A DNA stretch of 64,000 bases from Allofournierella_A excrementavium (GCA_019120375.1 DWVE01000025.1:1-64000); one strand, 5' to 3'. Positions 41,141 through 50,349 are shown, numbered from the stretch's first letter. The notes: generated from the sequence alone by a model not told the origin. Numbers and translations: made by a program.

Positions 41141-41188
41141 ATCCCGCACAAATCAGACATAAAATTTTTGTTGTTTCTTTTCTTTGTC

Positions 41189-41253
41189 TTGACTTTTGAG
41201 CATCCCATGATACACTAATACTTGCTCAATTAACAGTTATCCGATTAATTAAT
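41189..41253 (+). promoter_or_regulatory. Promoter and candidate MarR operator
   Basis: TTGACT (41189-41194), 16 bases, then TACACT (41211-41216). Downstream lie CAATTAACAG and the palindrome ATTAATTAAT (41244-41253), an AT-rich dyad of the sort MarR proteins bind just after the start site. Confidence 0.5.
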
Positions 41254-41279
41254 TTGCCGAGCCGCGGGGAGGTGAAGAG

Positions 41280-41792
41280 ATGGGACCAAAACAGATCGAG
41301 GTGCTGCGGCACATCAACCGCATTTCCCTGCTGCACCGGCTGCGGGTGCACAACCTGCTGAGCGACACGGGGGTGTGGGGCTCGCAGATACCCGTTCTGC
41401 TGCATGTGGAGCGCAACCCCGGCTGCACCCAGACGGACATCGCCGAGCATCTGGGGGTGTCCAGTCCGTCCATCGCCACCTCCATCAAGCGGCTGCAAAA
41501 GGCCGGCATGCTGGAAAAGCGGGCGGACGAGGCGGACATGCGCCGCAATCACATTGAACTGACCGAGCGGGGCCGCAGCACGGTAGCCCGGGGCCGGGCC
41601 TGCTATGACCAGGTGGTGGAGCGGATGCTGCGGGATTTCACCGGCAGCGAAGTGGACACCCTGGTGTGCCTGCTGGCCCGGCTGGAGGAGAATCTGGCGG
41701 GCGACGAGTACCGGGGCAGAACGGCCCTCAGCCTTGCAGAGGCGGCAGACCGCCCCGCAAAATCGGACGGAGAGGAGAGAGAACACCCTTGA
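41280..41792 (+). CDS. MarR family transcriptional regulator
   Basis: A 170-residue winged-helix regulator. The HTH and wing are QTDIAEHLGVSSPSIATSIKRLQKAGML followed by KRADEADMRRNHIELTERGRS. GGGAGG precedes ATG 41280. It shares an operon with two ABC exporter half-transporters, whose first gene overlaps its stop. Repression of the pump with release by a transported compound is the usual logic, inferred here. Confidence 0.9.
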   Translation: MGPKQIEVLRHINRISLLHRLRVHNLLSDTGVWGSQIPVLLHVERNPGCTQTDIAEHLGVSSPSIATSIKRLQKAGMLEKRADEADMRRNHIELTERGRSTVARGRACYDQVVERMLRDFTGSEVDTLVCLLARLEENLAGDEYRGRTALSLAEAADRPAKSDGEEREHP

Positions 41793-43516
41793 TAAAGACC
41801 CTTTTGAAGTATGCGGGCCCCTATAAGAAGGAGTCCATCCTTGCGCCTTTGTGCGTGACCGCCGAAGTGCTGCTGGAGATCACCATCCCGCTGCTGATGA
41901 GCCGCATCGTGGATGTGGGCATCGCGAACCGCGACCTTGCCTATGTGGCAAAGCTGGGGCTGCTGATGATCCTGATGGCCCTGGCGGGCATGGTCATGGG
42001 CGGGGCCAGCAGCCGTTTTTCCGCCGTGGCCGCCATGGGCTTCGGCAGCGAGCTGCGGCTGGCGGCTTTTCGCAATGTGCAGAATTTCAGCTTTTCCAAT
42101 GTGGACAAATTCAGCACTGCCAGCCTTGTGACCCGTCTGACCACCGACGTGACCAACACCCAGAACGCCTACCAGATGTGCATCCGCATGCTGGTGCGCG
42201 CGCCGGTGATGCTCATCAGCGCCACCTTCATGGCCTTTTCCATCAACAGCGAGCTGGTGACGGTGTTCCTCGTGGCCATTCCCGTGCTGGCCTGCGCCCT
42301 TGTGTGCGTCGTCCGGCTGGCCTATCCCAAGTTCATCGCCATGCTGGCCAGCTATGACCGGCTGAACGCCAGCGTGCAGGAGAACCTCATCGCCATCCGG
42401 GTGGTGAAGGCCTTCGTGCGCTCGGAGTACGAAAAGCAGAAGTTCAGGGAAGCCAACGACGGCCTGATGGACCAGTCCATCAAGGCGGAGAGCATCGTCA
42501 TCACCCTGATGCCCATCATGCAGGTCACGGTGTACAGCTGCATCATCGCCATCCTCTGGTTCGGCGGCCAGCTTATCATCGGCGGCGTGATGCTCAGCGG
42601 CGAACTGATGAGTTTCATCAGCTACGTCACGCAGATCCTGATGAGCCTGATGATGATCGGTATGGCCTTCACCCAGCTGGTCATCAGCCGGGCTTCCATC
42701 CAGCGCATCGTGGAGGTGCTGGACGAACAGCCTGAGATCGTGGGCGCACCCGAGGGCGAAGGCCCCCAGCTGGAGGACGGCAGCGTGGAGTTCGACCATG
42801 TGAACTTCAAGTATGCCAAGACCGCCGGCGAGGACGTGCTCAGCGACATCTGCCTGTCCATCCGCTCGGGCGAGACGGTGGGCATCCTGGGCGGCACCGG
42901 CAGCGCCAAGACCTCGCTGGTGCAGCTTATCCCCCGCCTTTACGACATCACCGGCGGCCAGCTCTCCGTGGGCGGCCACCCGGTGAAGGACTACAACCTG
43001 GACGTGCTGCGCCACGGCGTGGCCATGGTGCTGCAGAAGAACGTGCTGTTCAGCGGCACCATCCGGGAGAACCTGCGCTGGGGCGACGCGAACGCCACCG
43101 ACGAGGAGCTGGTGGAAGCCTGCAAGGCGGCCAGCGCCCACGACTTCATCACCTCCTTCCCCAAGGGGTACGACACCGACCTGGGGCAGGGCGGCGTGAA
43201 CGTGTCCGGCGGGCAGAAGCAGCGTTTGTGCATCGCCCGGGCGCTGCTGGCGAAACCGAAAATTCTGATTTTGGACGACTCCACCAGCGCGGTGGACACC
43301 GCCACCGACGCGGCCATCCGCGAGGCGCTGCGCACCCACCTGAAGGACTCCACCAAGATCATCATTGCACAGCGCGTGGCCAGCGTGTGCGACGCCGACA
43401 AGATCGTGGTGCTGAACGACGGCAAGATCGCCGACATGGGCACCCACGACGAACTGATGGAACGCAGCGAAATTTACCGCGAGGTCTACACTTCGCAGCA
43501 GAAGGGGGTGGAATAA
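41789..43516 (+). CDS. ABC exporter half-transporter (MDR type), first partner
   Basis: 575 residues: six-helix type I exporter domain (1-310) then ATPase. Walker A reads GILGGTGSAKTSL, with Ala in place of the usual Gly before Lys. The signature is VSGGQKQRLCIARAL, Walker B is ILILDDSTSAVD (Asp in place of the catalytic Glu), and the switch region is IIIAQRVAS (Gln in place of His). This is therefore the degenerate-site half of a heterodimer. The start is TTG 41789 overlapping the MarR stop. The partner follows directly. Confidence 0.92.
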   Translation: MIKTLLKYAGPYKKESILAPLCVTAEVLLEITIPLLMSRIVDVGIANRDLAYVAKLGLLMILMALAGMVMGGASSRFSAVAAMGFGSELRLAAFRNVQNFSFSNVDKFSTASLVTRLTTDVTNTQNAYQMCIRMLVRAPVMLISATFMAFSINSELVTVFLVAIPVLACALVCVVRLAYPKFIAMLASYDRLNASVQENLIAIRVVKAFVRSEYEKQKFREANDGLMDQSIKAESIVITLMPIMQVTVYSCIIAILWFGGQLIIGGVMLSGELMSFISYVTQILMSLMMIGMAFTQLVISRASIQRIVEVLDEQPEIVGAPEGEGPQLEDGSVEFDHVNFKYAKTAGEDVLSDICLSIRSGETVGILGGTGSAKTSLVQLIPRLYDITGGQLSVGGHPVKDYNLDVLRHGVAMVLQKNVLFSGTIRENLRWGDANATDEELVEACKAASAHDFITSFPKGYDTDLGQGGVNVSGGQKQRLCIARALLAKPKILILDDSTSAVDTATDAAIREALRTHLKDSTKIIIAQRVASVCDADKIVVLNDGKIADMGTHDELMERSEIYREVYTSQQKGVE

Positions 43517-45430
43517 ATGGCAGGACGTATTCCGGGCGGGCCCGGCGGCGGACGCCGGGGCGGCTTTGAGCGGCCCAAAAACGCGCGGCGCACCTTTGCG
43601 CGGGTGCTGGGCTACATGCTGCGCCAGAAGTGGCTGATGCTGTGCGTGCTGCTGTGCATCGCCGTCAGCGCGGGCGCGGGCGTGTTCGGTACCTACATGC
43701 TCAAGCCCATCATCAACGAGGGCATTCTGCCGCTCATCGGCCAGCCCCTCAATTCCACCACCCTCGCGCCCCTCATCGGCATGCTGGCGCTCACCGCGGC
43801 GGTGTATCTCGTCGGCGCGCTGTGCACCTTCATCCAGCAGATGGTGATGACCCGCGTCTCCAACCGGGCGCTGAACGGCATCCGGCGGGACCTGTTCAAC
43901 AAGCTGCAGGACCTGCCCATCCGCTACTTTGACAGCCGCACCCACGGCGACATCATGAGCCTGTTCACCAACGACGTGGACACCCTGCGCCAGGCGCTGG
44001 CCCAGGGCCTCATCCAGCTGGTGACCAGCGCCGTGACGCTGGTCTCCACCTTCATCATGATGCTGGTGCTCAGTCCCCTGCTGACCCTGCTCATCGTGCT
44101 GATGCTCATTGTGATGATCAAGATGATCGCGGTGGTGGGCAAGCGCTCGGCCAGCGGCTTCATGGCCCAGCAGCGGGCGCTGGGCGCGGCCAACGGCTAC
44201 ATCGAAGAGATGATCGAGGGCCAGAAGGTGGTCAAGGTGTTCTGCCACGAGGACGCGGTGAACGAGCACTTTGCCCAGCTGAACGAGGACCTGCGTCAGG
44301 CCGCCACCCAGGCCAACACCTACGCCAACATCATCATGCCCCTGATGGGCAACCTCTCCTATGTGAACTACGCCCTCACCGCCGCCGTGGGCGCGGCGCT
44401 GGCCATTGCCGGGCGGATGGACCTGGGCACCATCGGCAGCTTTTTGCAGTACACCCGCTCCTTCAGCCAGCCTGTGACCCAAATCAGCATGCAGTTCAAC
44501 GCCATTCTGGCGGCGCTGGCGGGCGCGGAGCGCATCTTCGCCGCCATCGACGAGACGCCGGAACTGGACGAGGGCTATGTGACCCTGGTGAACGCGGTCA
44601 TCGGCGAGGACGGCACCATCACCGAGAGCGAAAAGCGCACCGGCCAGTGGGCCTGGAAATGGCCCCACCACGACGGGCGGCTGGAGTATGTGCTGGTGCG
44701 GGGCGACGTGACATTCGAGCATGTGGACTTCGGCTATGACCCGGAGAAGATCGTGCTCCACGACCTGAGCCTTTACGCCCGGCCCGGCCAGAAGATCGCC
44801 TTCGTGGGCTCCACCGGCGCGGGCAAGACCACCATCACCAACCTCATCAACCGCTTCTACGAGGTGCCGGACGGCAAGATCCGCTACGACGGCATCAACA
44901 TCACCAAGATAAAGAAGGACGATTTGCGCCGCAGCTTGGGCATGGTGCTGCAGGACACCCACCTCTTCACCGGCACGGTGAAGGAGAACATCCGCTACGG
45001 CCGGCTGGACGCCACCGACGAGGAGATCGTGGCGGCGGCAAAACTGGCCAACGCCGACTTCTTCATCCGTCACCTGCCCCAAGGCTATGACACGGTGCTC
45101 ACCGCCGACGGCACCAACCTGAGCCAGGGCCAGCGGCAGCTGCTGGCCATTGCCCGGGCCGCCGTTGCGGACCCGCCGGTGCTGATCCTGGACGAGGCCA
45201 CCTCCTCCATCGACACCCGCACCGAAAAGCTCATCGAAAAGGGCATGGACAAACTGATGGCGGGCCGCACCGTCTTCGTCATTGCGCACCGGCTTTCCAC
45301 CGTGCGCAACTCCAACGCCATCATGGTGCTGGAGCACGGGCGCATCATCGAGCGGGGCGACCACGACGACCTGCTGGCACAGAAGGGCCGCTACTATCAG
45401 CTTTACACCGGGCAGTTCGAACTGTCCTGA
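43517..45430 (+). CDS. ABC exporter half-transporter (MDR type), second partner
   Basis: 637 residues with a basic Gly/Arg-rich N-tail, six helices (about 30-320) and a canonical ATPase. Walker A is GSTGAGKTTIT, the signature LSQGQRQLLAIARA, Walker B VLILDEATSSID with Glu, and the switch VIAHRLST with His. An extra linker of about 40 residues (VIGEDGTITESEKRTGQWAWKW) joins the membrane and ATPase domains. It supplies the intact catalytic site for the heterodimer with the preceding gene. ATG 43517 starts right after that gene's stop. Confidence 0.94.
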   Translation: MAGRIPGGPGGGRRGGFERPKNARRTFARVLGYMLRQKWLMLCVLLCIAVSAGAGVFGTYMLKPIINEGILPLIGQPLNSTTLAPLIGMLALTAAVYLVGALCTFIQQMVMTRVSNRALNGIRRDLFNKLQDLPIRYFDSRTHGDIMSLFTNDVDTLRQALAQGLIQLVTSAVTLVSTFIMMLVLSPLLTLLIVLMLIVMIKMIAVVGKRSASGFMAQQRALGAANGYIEEMIEGQKVVKVFCHEDAVNEHFAQLNEDLRQAATQANTYANIIMPLMGNLSYVNYALTAAVGAALAIAGRMDLGTIGSFLQYTRSFSQPVTQISMQFNAILAALAGAERIFAAIDETPELDEGYVTLVNAVIGEDGTITESEKRTGQWAWKWPHHDGRLEYVLVRGDVTFEHVDFGYDPEKIVLHDLSLYARPGQKIAFVGSTGAGKTTITNLINRFYEVPDGKIRYDGINITKIKKDDLRRSLGMVLQDTHLFTGTVKENIRYGRLDATDEEIVAAAKLANADFFIRHLPQGYDTVLTADGTNLSQGQRQLLAIARAAVADPPVLILDEATSSIDTRTEKLIEKGMDKLMAGRTVFVIAHRLSTVRNSNAIMVLEHGRIIERGDHDDLLAQKGRYYQLYTGQFELS

Positions 45431-45439
45431 CAAACGTCA

Positions 45440-45478
45440 AAAAAGGCCTCCGGGTGATGCACCCGGAGGCCTTTTTCT
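45440..45478. terminator. Bidirectional terminator between the exporter and smpB
   Basis: The arms AAAAAGGCCTCCGGGT (45440-45455) and ACCCGGAGGCCTTTTT (45461-45476) enclose a five-base loop. Confidence 0.93.
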
Positions 45479-45488
45479 GTTTTGTTTT

Positions 45489-45956
45489 TCAGCGGCCGCG
45501 CTCTTTCATGGCGCGGTCGATGTCCCGCTGGGCGGCCCGCTTTGCGGCGGTCTCCCGCTTGTCATAGAGCTTTTTACCCTTGCACAGGCCCAGCTCCAGC
45601 TTCACCCTGCCGTGCTTGAAATAGAGCGCCAGCGGCACCAGCGTGTAGCCCTGAAGCTTCACTTCCTGGGCCAGCTTGCGTATCTCATTCTTGTGGGCCA
45701 GCAGCCTGCGGGCCCGCAAAGGATCGCGGTTGAAGATGTTGCCCTTTTCGTAGGGGCTGATGTGCATGCCCCGCACATAGAGCTGGCCGTCCTCCACGTC
45801 GCACCAGGAGTCTTTCAGGTTCACCTGGCCCATGCGCAGGCTCTTCACTTCGGTGCCCACCAGTTCGATGCCGGTCTCCAGGCTTTCCACCACGAAATAC
45901 TCGTGCCGGGCCTGCCGGTTCAGGGCAATGGTTTTGGTTTTCACTTGTTTGGGCAT
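45489..45956 (-). CDS. smpB: SsrA-binding protein SmpB
   Basis: A 155-residue partner of tmRNA in trans-translation. The beta-barrel core contains ARHEYFVVESLETGIELVGTEVKSLR and RGMHISPYEKGN. The C-terminal basic tail (KLYDKRETAAKRAAQRDIDRA) enters the mRNA channel. ATG 45956 is chosen by AAAGGAG and by the family N-terminus. The tmRNA gene itself is not in the window. It is the last gene of the dnaX-ybaB-recR run. Confidence 0.97.
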   Translation of the reverse strand: MPKQVKTKTIALNRQARHEYFVVESLETGIELVGTEVKSLRMGQVNLKDSWCDVEDGQLYVRGMHISPYEKGNIFNRDPLRARRLLAHKNEIRKLAQEVKLQGYTLVPLALYFKHGRVKLELGLCKGKKLYDKRETAAKRAAQRDIDRAMKERGR

Positions 45957-46005
45957 TTGCGGTTTCTCCTTTGCCTTGGTTCGAACACCGGGGCGGGAGG
46001 CTTTT

Positions 46006-46605
46006 TTACAGCTCTCCCCTGCCGCTGAGGGCCTTGTAGAGGGTGGTCTCGTCGGCATATTCCAGGCTGGACCCCACGGGCAGGCCGTAGGCCAGCCGGG
46101 TGGTCTTGATGCCCAGCGGTTTGATGAGTTTTGCCAGATACATGGCGGTGGCTTCGCCCTCCACCGTGGGGTTGGTGGCCATGATGACCTCCTTCACGGT
46201 GCCGTCGGTGAGGCGGGCCAGCAGCTCCTTGACGCACAGCTGGTCCGCGCCGATGCCGTCCATCGGGCTGATGAGGCCGTGGAGCACATGGTAAAGGCCG
46301 TTGTACTCCCGGGTGCGCTCAAAGGCGGTGACGTCCCGGGGGCTTTCCACCACGCAGATGACGCTGGCGTCACGCTTGGGGGAAGAGCAGATGCGGCACA
46401 CCTCGTTCTCGGTGTAGTCCTGGCAGATGCGGCAGCGGTGCAGCTTCGTGTGGGCTTCCTCGATGGCCCGGGCCAGCTCCATCGCCTCGGCGGCGGGCAT
46501 GCTGAGCACCTGATAGGCCATGCGCGTGGCGCCCTTGCGCCCCACGCCCGGGAACTTGGAGAACTGCTCCACCAGCTTTTCCAGCGGGGCCGCGTTGTAA
46601 CCCAT
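46006..46605 (-). CDS. recR: Recombination protein RecR
   Basis: A 199-residue gap-repair mediator working with RecF/RecO. The N-terminal HhH region has LVEQFSKFPGVGRKGATRMAY, then the zinc finger CRICQDYTENEVCRIC, and the Toprim domain with VVESPRDVTAFERT. The C-terminal Walker-like segment is LAYGLPVGSSLEYAD. It lies 12 bases after ybaB, in the conserved dnaX-ybaB-recR order. Confidence 0.97.
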   Translation of the reverse strand: MGYNAAPLEKLVEQFSKFPGVGRKGATRMAYQVLSMPAAEAMELARAIEEAHTKLHRCRICQDYTENEVCRICSSPKRDASVICVVESPRDVTAFERTREYNGLYHVLHGLISPMDGIGADQLCVKELLARLTDGTVKEVIMATNPTVEGEATAMYLAKLIKPLGIKTTRLAYGLPVGSSLEYADETTLYKALSGRGEL

Positions 46606-46617
46606 GTCCGCTCCCCC

Positions 46618-46956
46618 TTACAGGCCGGGGAAGTTCGCCCCGCCGGTGATCTTCTGCATGGCGGCCTCGGCGTCCTCGTCCACCTTGCGCACGGCCTCGT
46701 TCACCGCAGCGGCCACCATATCCTCCAGCATCTCGATGTCGTCGGGGTCGGCCAGCTCGGGCTTGATGTGGATGGCGGTGACCTGATGCTTGCCGGTCAT
46801 GGTGACTTCCACCATGCCGTCGGAAACGCTGGCGGTGTACTCGGTGTTCTCCAGCTCTTCCTGCTTGGTCTTCATGTCCTCCTGCATCTTCTGGGCCTGG
46901 CGCATCAGCGCGTTCACGTCGGGTTTGCCGTAGCCCTGGGGCAGTCTTGCTTTCAT
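46618..46956 (-). CDS. YbaB/EbfC family nucleoid-associated protein
   Basis: A 112-residue DNA-binding dimer. The helix MRQAQKMQEDMKTKQEELENTEY leads to the conserved beta strand DGMVEVTMTGKHQVTAIHI and the acidic PDDIEMLEDMVAAAVNEAVRK. AAAGGAG precedes ATG 46956. Position between dnaX and recR is conserved across bacteria. Confidence 0.95.
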   Translation of the reverse strand: MKARLPQGYGKPDVNALMRQAQKMQEDMKTKQEELENTEYTASVSDGMVEVTMTGKHQVTAIHIKPELADPDDIEMLEDMVAAAVNEAVRKVDEDAEAAMQKITGGANFPGL

Positions 46957-46986
46957 GGGGATCTTCTCCTTTATCTTGTTCTATTC

Positions 46987-48711
46987 TTATTCTTTGTCCT
47001 TGTATACCACATCTACACCGTGGTTTTCAAGATCTTTCAGTGCCTGCTCCACCGTGGGGTGGTCGGTGGCCTGATCCTTGGGGGGCGTGTAGGGCCCGAT
47101 GCCGCAGGCAAGGCCGCTCACCTCCTGGATGATAGCCTTGAGCAGGGCCTGGGAGTCCTTGTTCTGGCGGATGAACTCCCGGAAGATGTCGCCGCCGTCG
47201 ATGAGCACCCGCCGCCCGTCGTAATAGGCTTTAGAGCCCTTGAGGTAGGCGGGCAGCATGTGGTCCCGCTTTTTGAGCACCTCCAGCACCTGAGGCCAGG
47301 GTTCGAAGGGCTGAGGCAGACCGGAAACGGCGGGCTTTGCCGCCTCGGGGCGCGCCGGACGGGGTTTGGGCTGAGGCACCGGCTGCGGCTCCATCGGCTG
47401 GCCTTCCCAGGGCAGCGGCTCGGGGGCCGGCTCCGCCTGCGCCGCGACAGCGGTCTGGGCCGGAGCTTCGGACTGGGCCGGGGTTTGGACCGGGGTCTGG
47501 GCCTGCGCGGCAGACTGAGCCGGGGCGGCGGGCTGCCATGCGGAGTTGGGCGCGGCAGGGGACGCCGCGAAGGGCGCGGGCTGCCGGGCCTGCTGGGGCG
47601 CCGCCTGCACCGGGGCGCTCACCGGCTGGGCCGCGGGCTGGGAGATGGCGAAGAGCGCCAGTTCCAGCTCGATGCGCGGGTCGGTGCCGCGGCTCATCTT
47701 TTCCATGGCGTCGCCCAATTGGCGGATGGCCCGCACGCTGCCGGCCTGGGGCGCGGATGCGCCTTTTTCCAGATAGAGGGCTTCCTCCTCGGGAGGCACG
47801 CCCGCCAGCAGATTCTTGCCGCCGGGCAGGGCGGCCAGCATGAGGTTGCGGTAGTGGGCGATGAGTTCTTCGCACAGGCGCTTCATGTCCACCGAGCGCT
47901 GGCGCAGCTGGGCCACCTGCTCCAGCGCCGCCGCAGGCTCGCCCGCGGCCAGCGCGTCGCTGATGGCAAATAGATAGCTTCGGTCGGTGACGCCGGCCAT
48001 CCGGCGCACCAGTGCCTCGTCGATGGCGCCGCCCACACCGGCACAGGTGTCCAAAATGGAGAGAGCGTCACGCAGCGCGCCGTCCGCCAGGCGGGCGATG
48101 AGCTGCGCCGCCGCGTCGTCCAGTTCCAGGCCCTCTTCCTCCGCCACATGGCGGATGCGGCCCGCGATGTCCTCGGGGCGGATGCGCCCGAAATCATAGC
48201 GCTGGCAGCGGGAGAGGATGGTGGCGGGCACCTTGTGGATCTCGGTGGTGGCCAGGATGAACACCACATGGGAGGGAGGTTCCTCCATGATCTTCAGCAG
48301 CGCGTTGAACGCCGGGGTGGAGAGCATGTGCACCTCGTCGATGATGTAAACCTTGTAGGTGCAGACGCTGGGGGTATAGGCGGTTTCGTCCCGCAGGTCG
48401 CGGATGTTGTCCACGCCGTTGTTGGAGGCGGCGTCGATCTCCACCACGTCCAAGATGGAGCCGTCGTCGATGCCGCGGCACACCTCGCACTCGCCGCAGG
48501 GGTCGCCGCTCTCGTTGTGGGGGCAGTTGATTGCCTTGGCGAAGATCTTGGCGCAGGTGGTCTTGCCGGTGCCGCGGGTGCCGGTGAACAGGTAGGCGTG
48601 GCCCACCCGGTGGGCGGCGATCTGGTTTTGCAGCGCGGCCACGATGTTCTGCTGGCCCACCACGTCCTCAAAGCGGCTGGGCCGCCACTTGCGGTACAAT
48701 GCCCGGTACAC
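46987..48711 (-). CDS. dnaX: DNA polymerase III subunits gamma/tau
   Basis: A 574-residue clamp-loader ATPase. Walker A is FTGTRGTGKTTCAK, the zinc module is CPHNESGDPCGECEVC, Walker B/DExx is IIDEVHML and sensor 1 sits near FILATTEIHKVP. Residues about 375-470 are an Ala/Pro/Gln-rich disordered linker. The last ~100 residues form a tau-like domain. GTG 48711 has AAAGGAGG upstream. It lies just downstream of the SRP RNA gene and probably shares its promoter. Confidence 0.97.
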   Translation of the reverse strand: MYRALYRKWRPSRFEDVVGQQNIVAALQNQIAAHRVGHAYLFTGTRGTGKTTCAKIFAKAINCPHNESGDPCGECEVCRGIDDGSILDVVEIDAASNNGVDNIRDLRDETAYTPSVCTYKVYIIDEVHMLSTPAFNALLKIMEEPPSHVVFILATTEIHKVPATILSRCQRYDFGRIRPEDIAGRIRHVAEEEGLELDDAAAQLIARLADGALRDALSILDTCAGVGGAIDEALVRRMAGVTDRSYLFAISDALAAGEPAAALEQVAQLRQRSVDMKRLCEELIAHYRNLMLAALPGGKNLLAGVPPEEEALYLEKGASAPQAGSVRAIRQLGDAMEKMSRGTDPRIELELALFAISQPAAQPVSAPVQAAPQQARQPAPFAASPAAPNSAWQPAAPAQSAAQAQTPVQTPAQSEAPAQTAVAAQAEPAPEPLPWEGQPMEPQPVPQPKPRPARPEAAKPAVSGLPQPFEPWPQVLEVLKKRDHMLPAYLKGSKAYYDGRRVLIDGGDIFREFIRQNKDSQALLKAIIQEVSGLACGIGPYTPPKDQATDHPTVEQALKDLENHGVDVVYKDKE

Positions 48712-48789
48712 GCCGGCACCTCCTTTTGGGAAATACTACAAAAAACGGACAGGCCCGCAGAGGAAATTTCCCCCGCCTTTGCGCCGCTC

Positions 48790-48903
48790 GGCATACGGAT
48801 GCGGACTGACTGCGGCGCACGCGGCAGACCACTTAATGCTGCTCGGTTCCCCGCCTGACATGGTTCATGGCACCTCGTCGCGCAGGGCCCGCATCCGTAT
48901 GCC
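48790..48903 (-). ncRNA. ffs: Signal recognition particle RNA (small bacterial type)
   Basis: About 114 bases on the minus strand. The ends form a perfect 15-base helix (GGCATACGGATGCGG with CCGCATCCGTATGCC). The apical domain IV is textbook: ATGTCAGG, then GGAA, then AGCAGCATTAAG, with AACC before it. This is the Ffh-binding region. The promoter lies just upstream and dnaX 79 bases downstream, an order common in Clostridia. Exact mature ends may differ by a few bases. Confidence 0.94.
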
Positions 48904-48940
48904 GAACAGCGCACGGTTTTGGCTCTGTCCGAACAGATAT

Positions 48941-48969
48941 ATTATACACAAAACTTTCGGCAAATGCAA
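48941..48969 (-). promoter_or_regulatory. Promoter of the SRP RNA (and dnaX run)
   Basis: On the minus strand TTGCAT (complement of 48964-48969), 17 bases, then TATAAT (complement of 48941-48946). Confidence 0.8.
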
Positions 48970-48980
48970 CCGTCCAAAGC

Positions 48981-49013
48981 AAAAACGGCCCGCCGTTTCA
49001 GGCGGGCCGCTTT
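48981..49013 (-). terminator. Terminator after pduL
   Basis: The arms CGGCCCGCC (48986-48994) and GGCGGGCCG (49001-49009) are followed on the minus strand by TTTTTGCTTT. Confidence 0.8.
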
Positions 49014-49029
49014 TCGGCTCTGAAAAATC

Positions 49030-49593
49030 TTATTTGACGATCTCGCCCTCGCTGGCGCCGCCGCAGGCGTTGGACTCGTCGGTGTCGATGTGCATGGCGG
49101 TGGCGAACTTCTCGCTCACGCGGATGACCACGTCGTCAAACACCAGCTTGCGGCCCTCGCTGCCGCAGGCCACCTTGACGATCTCCTTGTCGGCCACGCC
49201 CAGCTTCTCGGCGTCCTCAGGGGTGACGTGGATGTGACGCTTGGCCACGATGACGCCTTCCTTCAGCTCCACCTCGCCGCAGGGGCCAACCAGCTTGCAG
49301 CCGGCGGAACCGGCAACGTCGCCAGACTCACGCACGGGGGCGGAGATGCCGATGGAGCGGGCGTCGGTGGCGGACAGCTCCACCTGGTCGGCGCCGCGGC
49401 AGGGCCCGAGGATGGACACGTTGGCCAGCTCACGCTTGGGGCCGACCACGGTGACGCGCTCGTTGGAAGCGTACTGGCCGGGCTGGCTCAGGGGCTTCTT
49501 GACGGTCAGCTCATAGCCCGCGCCGAACAGGGTCTCCAGGGTCTCCTTGCAGACGTGCACATGACGGGCCGAAGTCTCAACCAAAAATTTCAT
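49030..49593 (-). CDS. PduL-type phosphate acyltransferase
   Basis: A 187-residue zinc phosphotransacylase converting acyl-CoA (acetyl or propionyl) to acyl phosphate. Two beta-barrel repeats are visible: the first with ETSARHVHVC, the second with VIVAKRHIHVTPEDAEKLG, carrying the paired metal-binding histidines. There is no N-terminal encapsulation peptide and no microcompartment genes nearby, so it is likely a cytoplasmic Pta for acetate formation. GGGAGG lies before ATG 49593. Confidence 0.92.
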   Translation of the reverse strand: MKFLVETSARHVHVCKETLETLFGAGYELTVKKPLSQPGQYASNERVTVVGPKRELANVSILGPCRGADQVELSATDARSIGISAPVRESGDVAGSAGCKLVGPCGEVELKEGVIVAKRHIHVTPEDAEKLGVADKEIVKVACGSEGRKLVFDDVVIRVSEKFATAMHIDTDESNACGGASEGEIVK

Positions 49594-49665
49594 TGTGATA
49601 TTTCCTCCCTTTATCCTGCACCGCGCCGCCGCTTGACGGGCGCAGTGTTTCCATTTGCCGTATCT

Positions 49666-49721
49666 ATTTTAGCACACGGGGTAAAAAGTTCAAGACAAAA
49701 CCCGGCTTTTTATGATATAAT
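49666..49721. promoter_or_regulatory. Overlapping divergent promoters of pduL and the UDG gene
   Basis: Leftward: TTGAAC (complement of 49688-49693), 16 bases, TAAAAT (complement of 49666-49671). Rightward: AAGACA (49692-49697), 18 bases, TATAAT (49716-49721) with an extended TGA before it. The two -35 boxes share two bases, so the polymerases would compete. Confidence 0.6.
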
Positions 49722-49782
49722 AAACGCAAATGTGCAAGGCCGGCGCATTTTTTTGCACACGGCCGGAAAGGAATCGCCACCG

Positions 49783-50349
49783 ATGGAATTTGAACAGCTC
49801 AAACAGGAGTGTCTGGCCTGCCGCAAGTGCGGCCTGTGTGAGACCCGCACCAACGTGGTGTTCGGCACCGGCCCCAAAACGGCGGAAGTGATGCTCATCG
49901 GCGAAGGCCCCGGCAAAAACGAGGACGAGCAGGGCCTGCCCTTTGTGGGCCGCAGCGGCAAGCTGCTGGACCAGTATCTCACCGCGGTGGACCTAGCGCG
50001 GGACAAGAACGTTTTCATCGCCAACATCGTCAAGTGCCGCCCGCCGGAAAACCGCGACCCTCTGCCCGAAGAATGGGACGCCTGCCTGCCCTGGCTGCGG
50101 GAGCAGTTCCGCATCATCCGGCCGAAGATCGTGGTGTGCCTGGGGCGCATCGCCGCCCAGCGGCTCATCCGGCCGGACATCTCGGTGACCAAGGAGCACG
50201 GCCTGTTCGAGGAAAAGAACGGCGTGTGGTTCATGGCCACCCTGCACCCTGCCGCCCTGCTGCGCAACCCCAGCCAGAAGCCGATGGCCTTTGGGGATTT
50301 TGTGGCCCTGCGGGAGAAGATCAACGAAGTGTGCGACCACACATATTAA
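49783..50349 (+). CDS. Family 4 uracil-DNA glycosylase (iron-sulfur)
   Basis: A 188-residue base-excision repair enzyme removing uracil. The N-terminal Cys pair is in CLACRKCGLCETRTNVVF; the other cluster cysteines are probably in VKCRPPENRDP and DACLPW. Motif A is GEGPGKNEDEQGLPFVGRSG and motif B is LHPAALLRNP with the catalytic His. AAAGGAA precedes ATG 49783. It is monocistronic, divergent from pduL. Confidence 0.93.
   Translation: MEFEQLKQECLACRKCGLCETRTNVVFGTGPKTAEVMLIGEGPGKNEDEQGLPFVGRSGKLLDQYLTAVDLARDKNVFIANIVKCRPPENRDPLPEEWDACLPWLREQFRIIRPKIVVCLGRIAAQRLIRPDISVTKEHGLFEEKNGVWFMATLHPAALLRNPSQKPMAFGDFVALREKINEVCDHTY

Noticed and set aside
41603..45433. Very long open frame (about 1276 codons) antisense to the two ABC exporter genes
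   Set aside because: It is His/Gln/Asp/Val-rich shadow sequence of GC-rich codon bias, has no domain pattern, and lies opposite two clear exporter genes.
49030..49593. Bacterial microcompartment locus indicated by PduL
   Set aside because: No encapsulation peptide and no shell-protein genes in the window; PduL also serves as an ordinary phosphotransacetylase.
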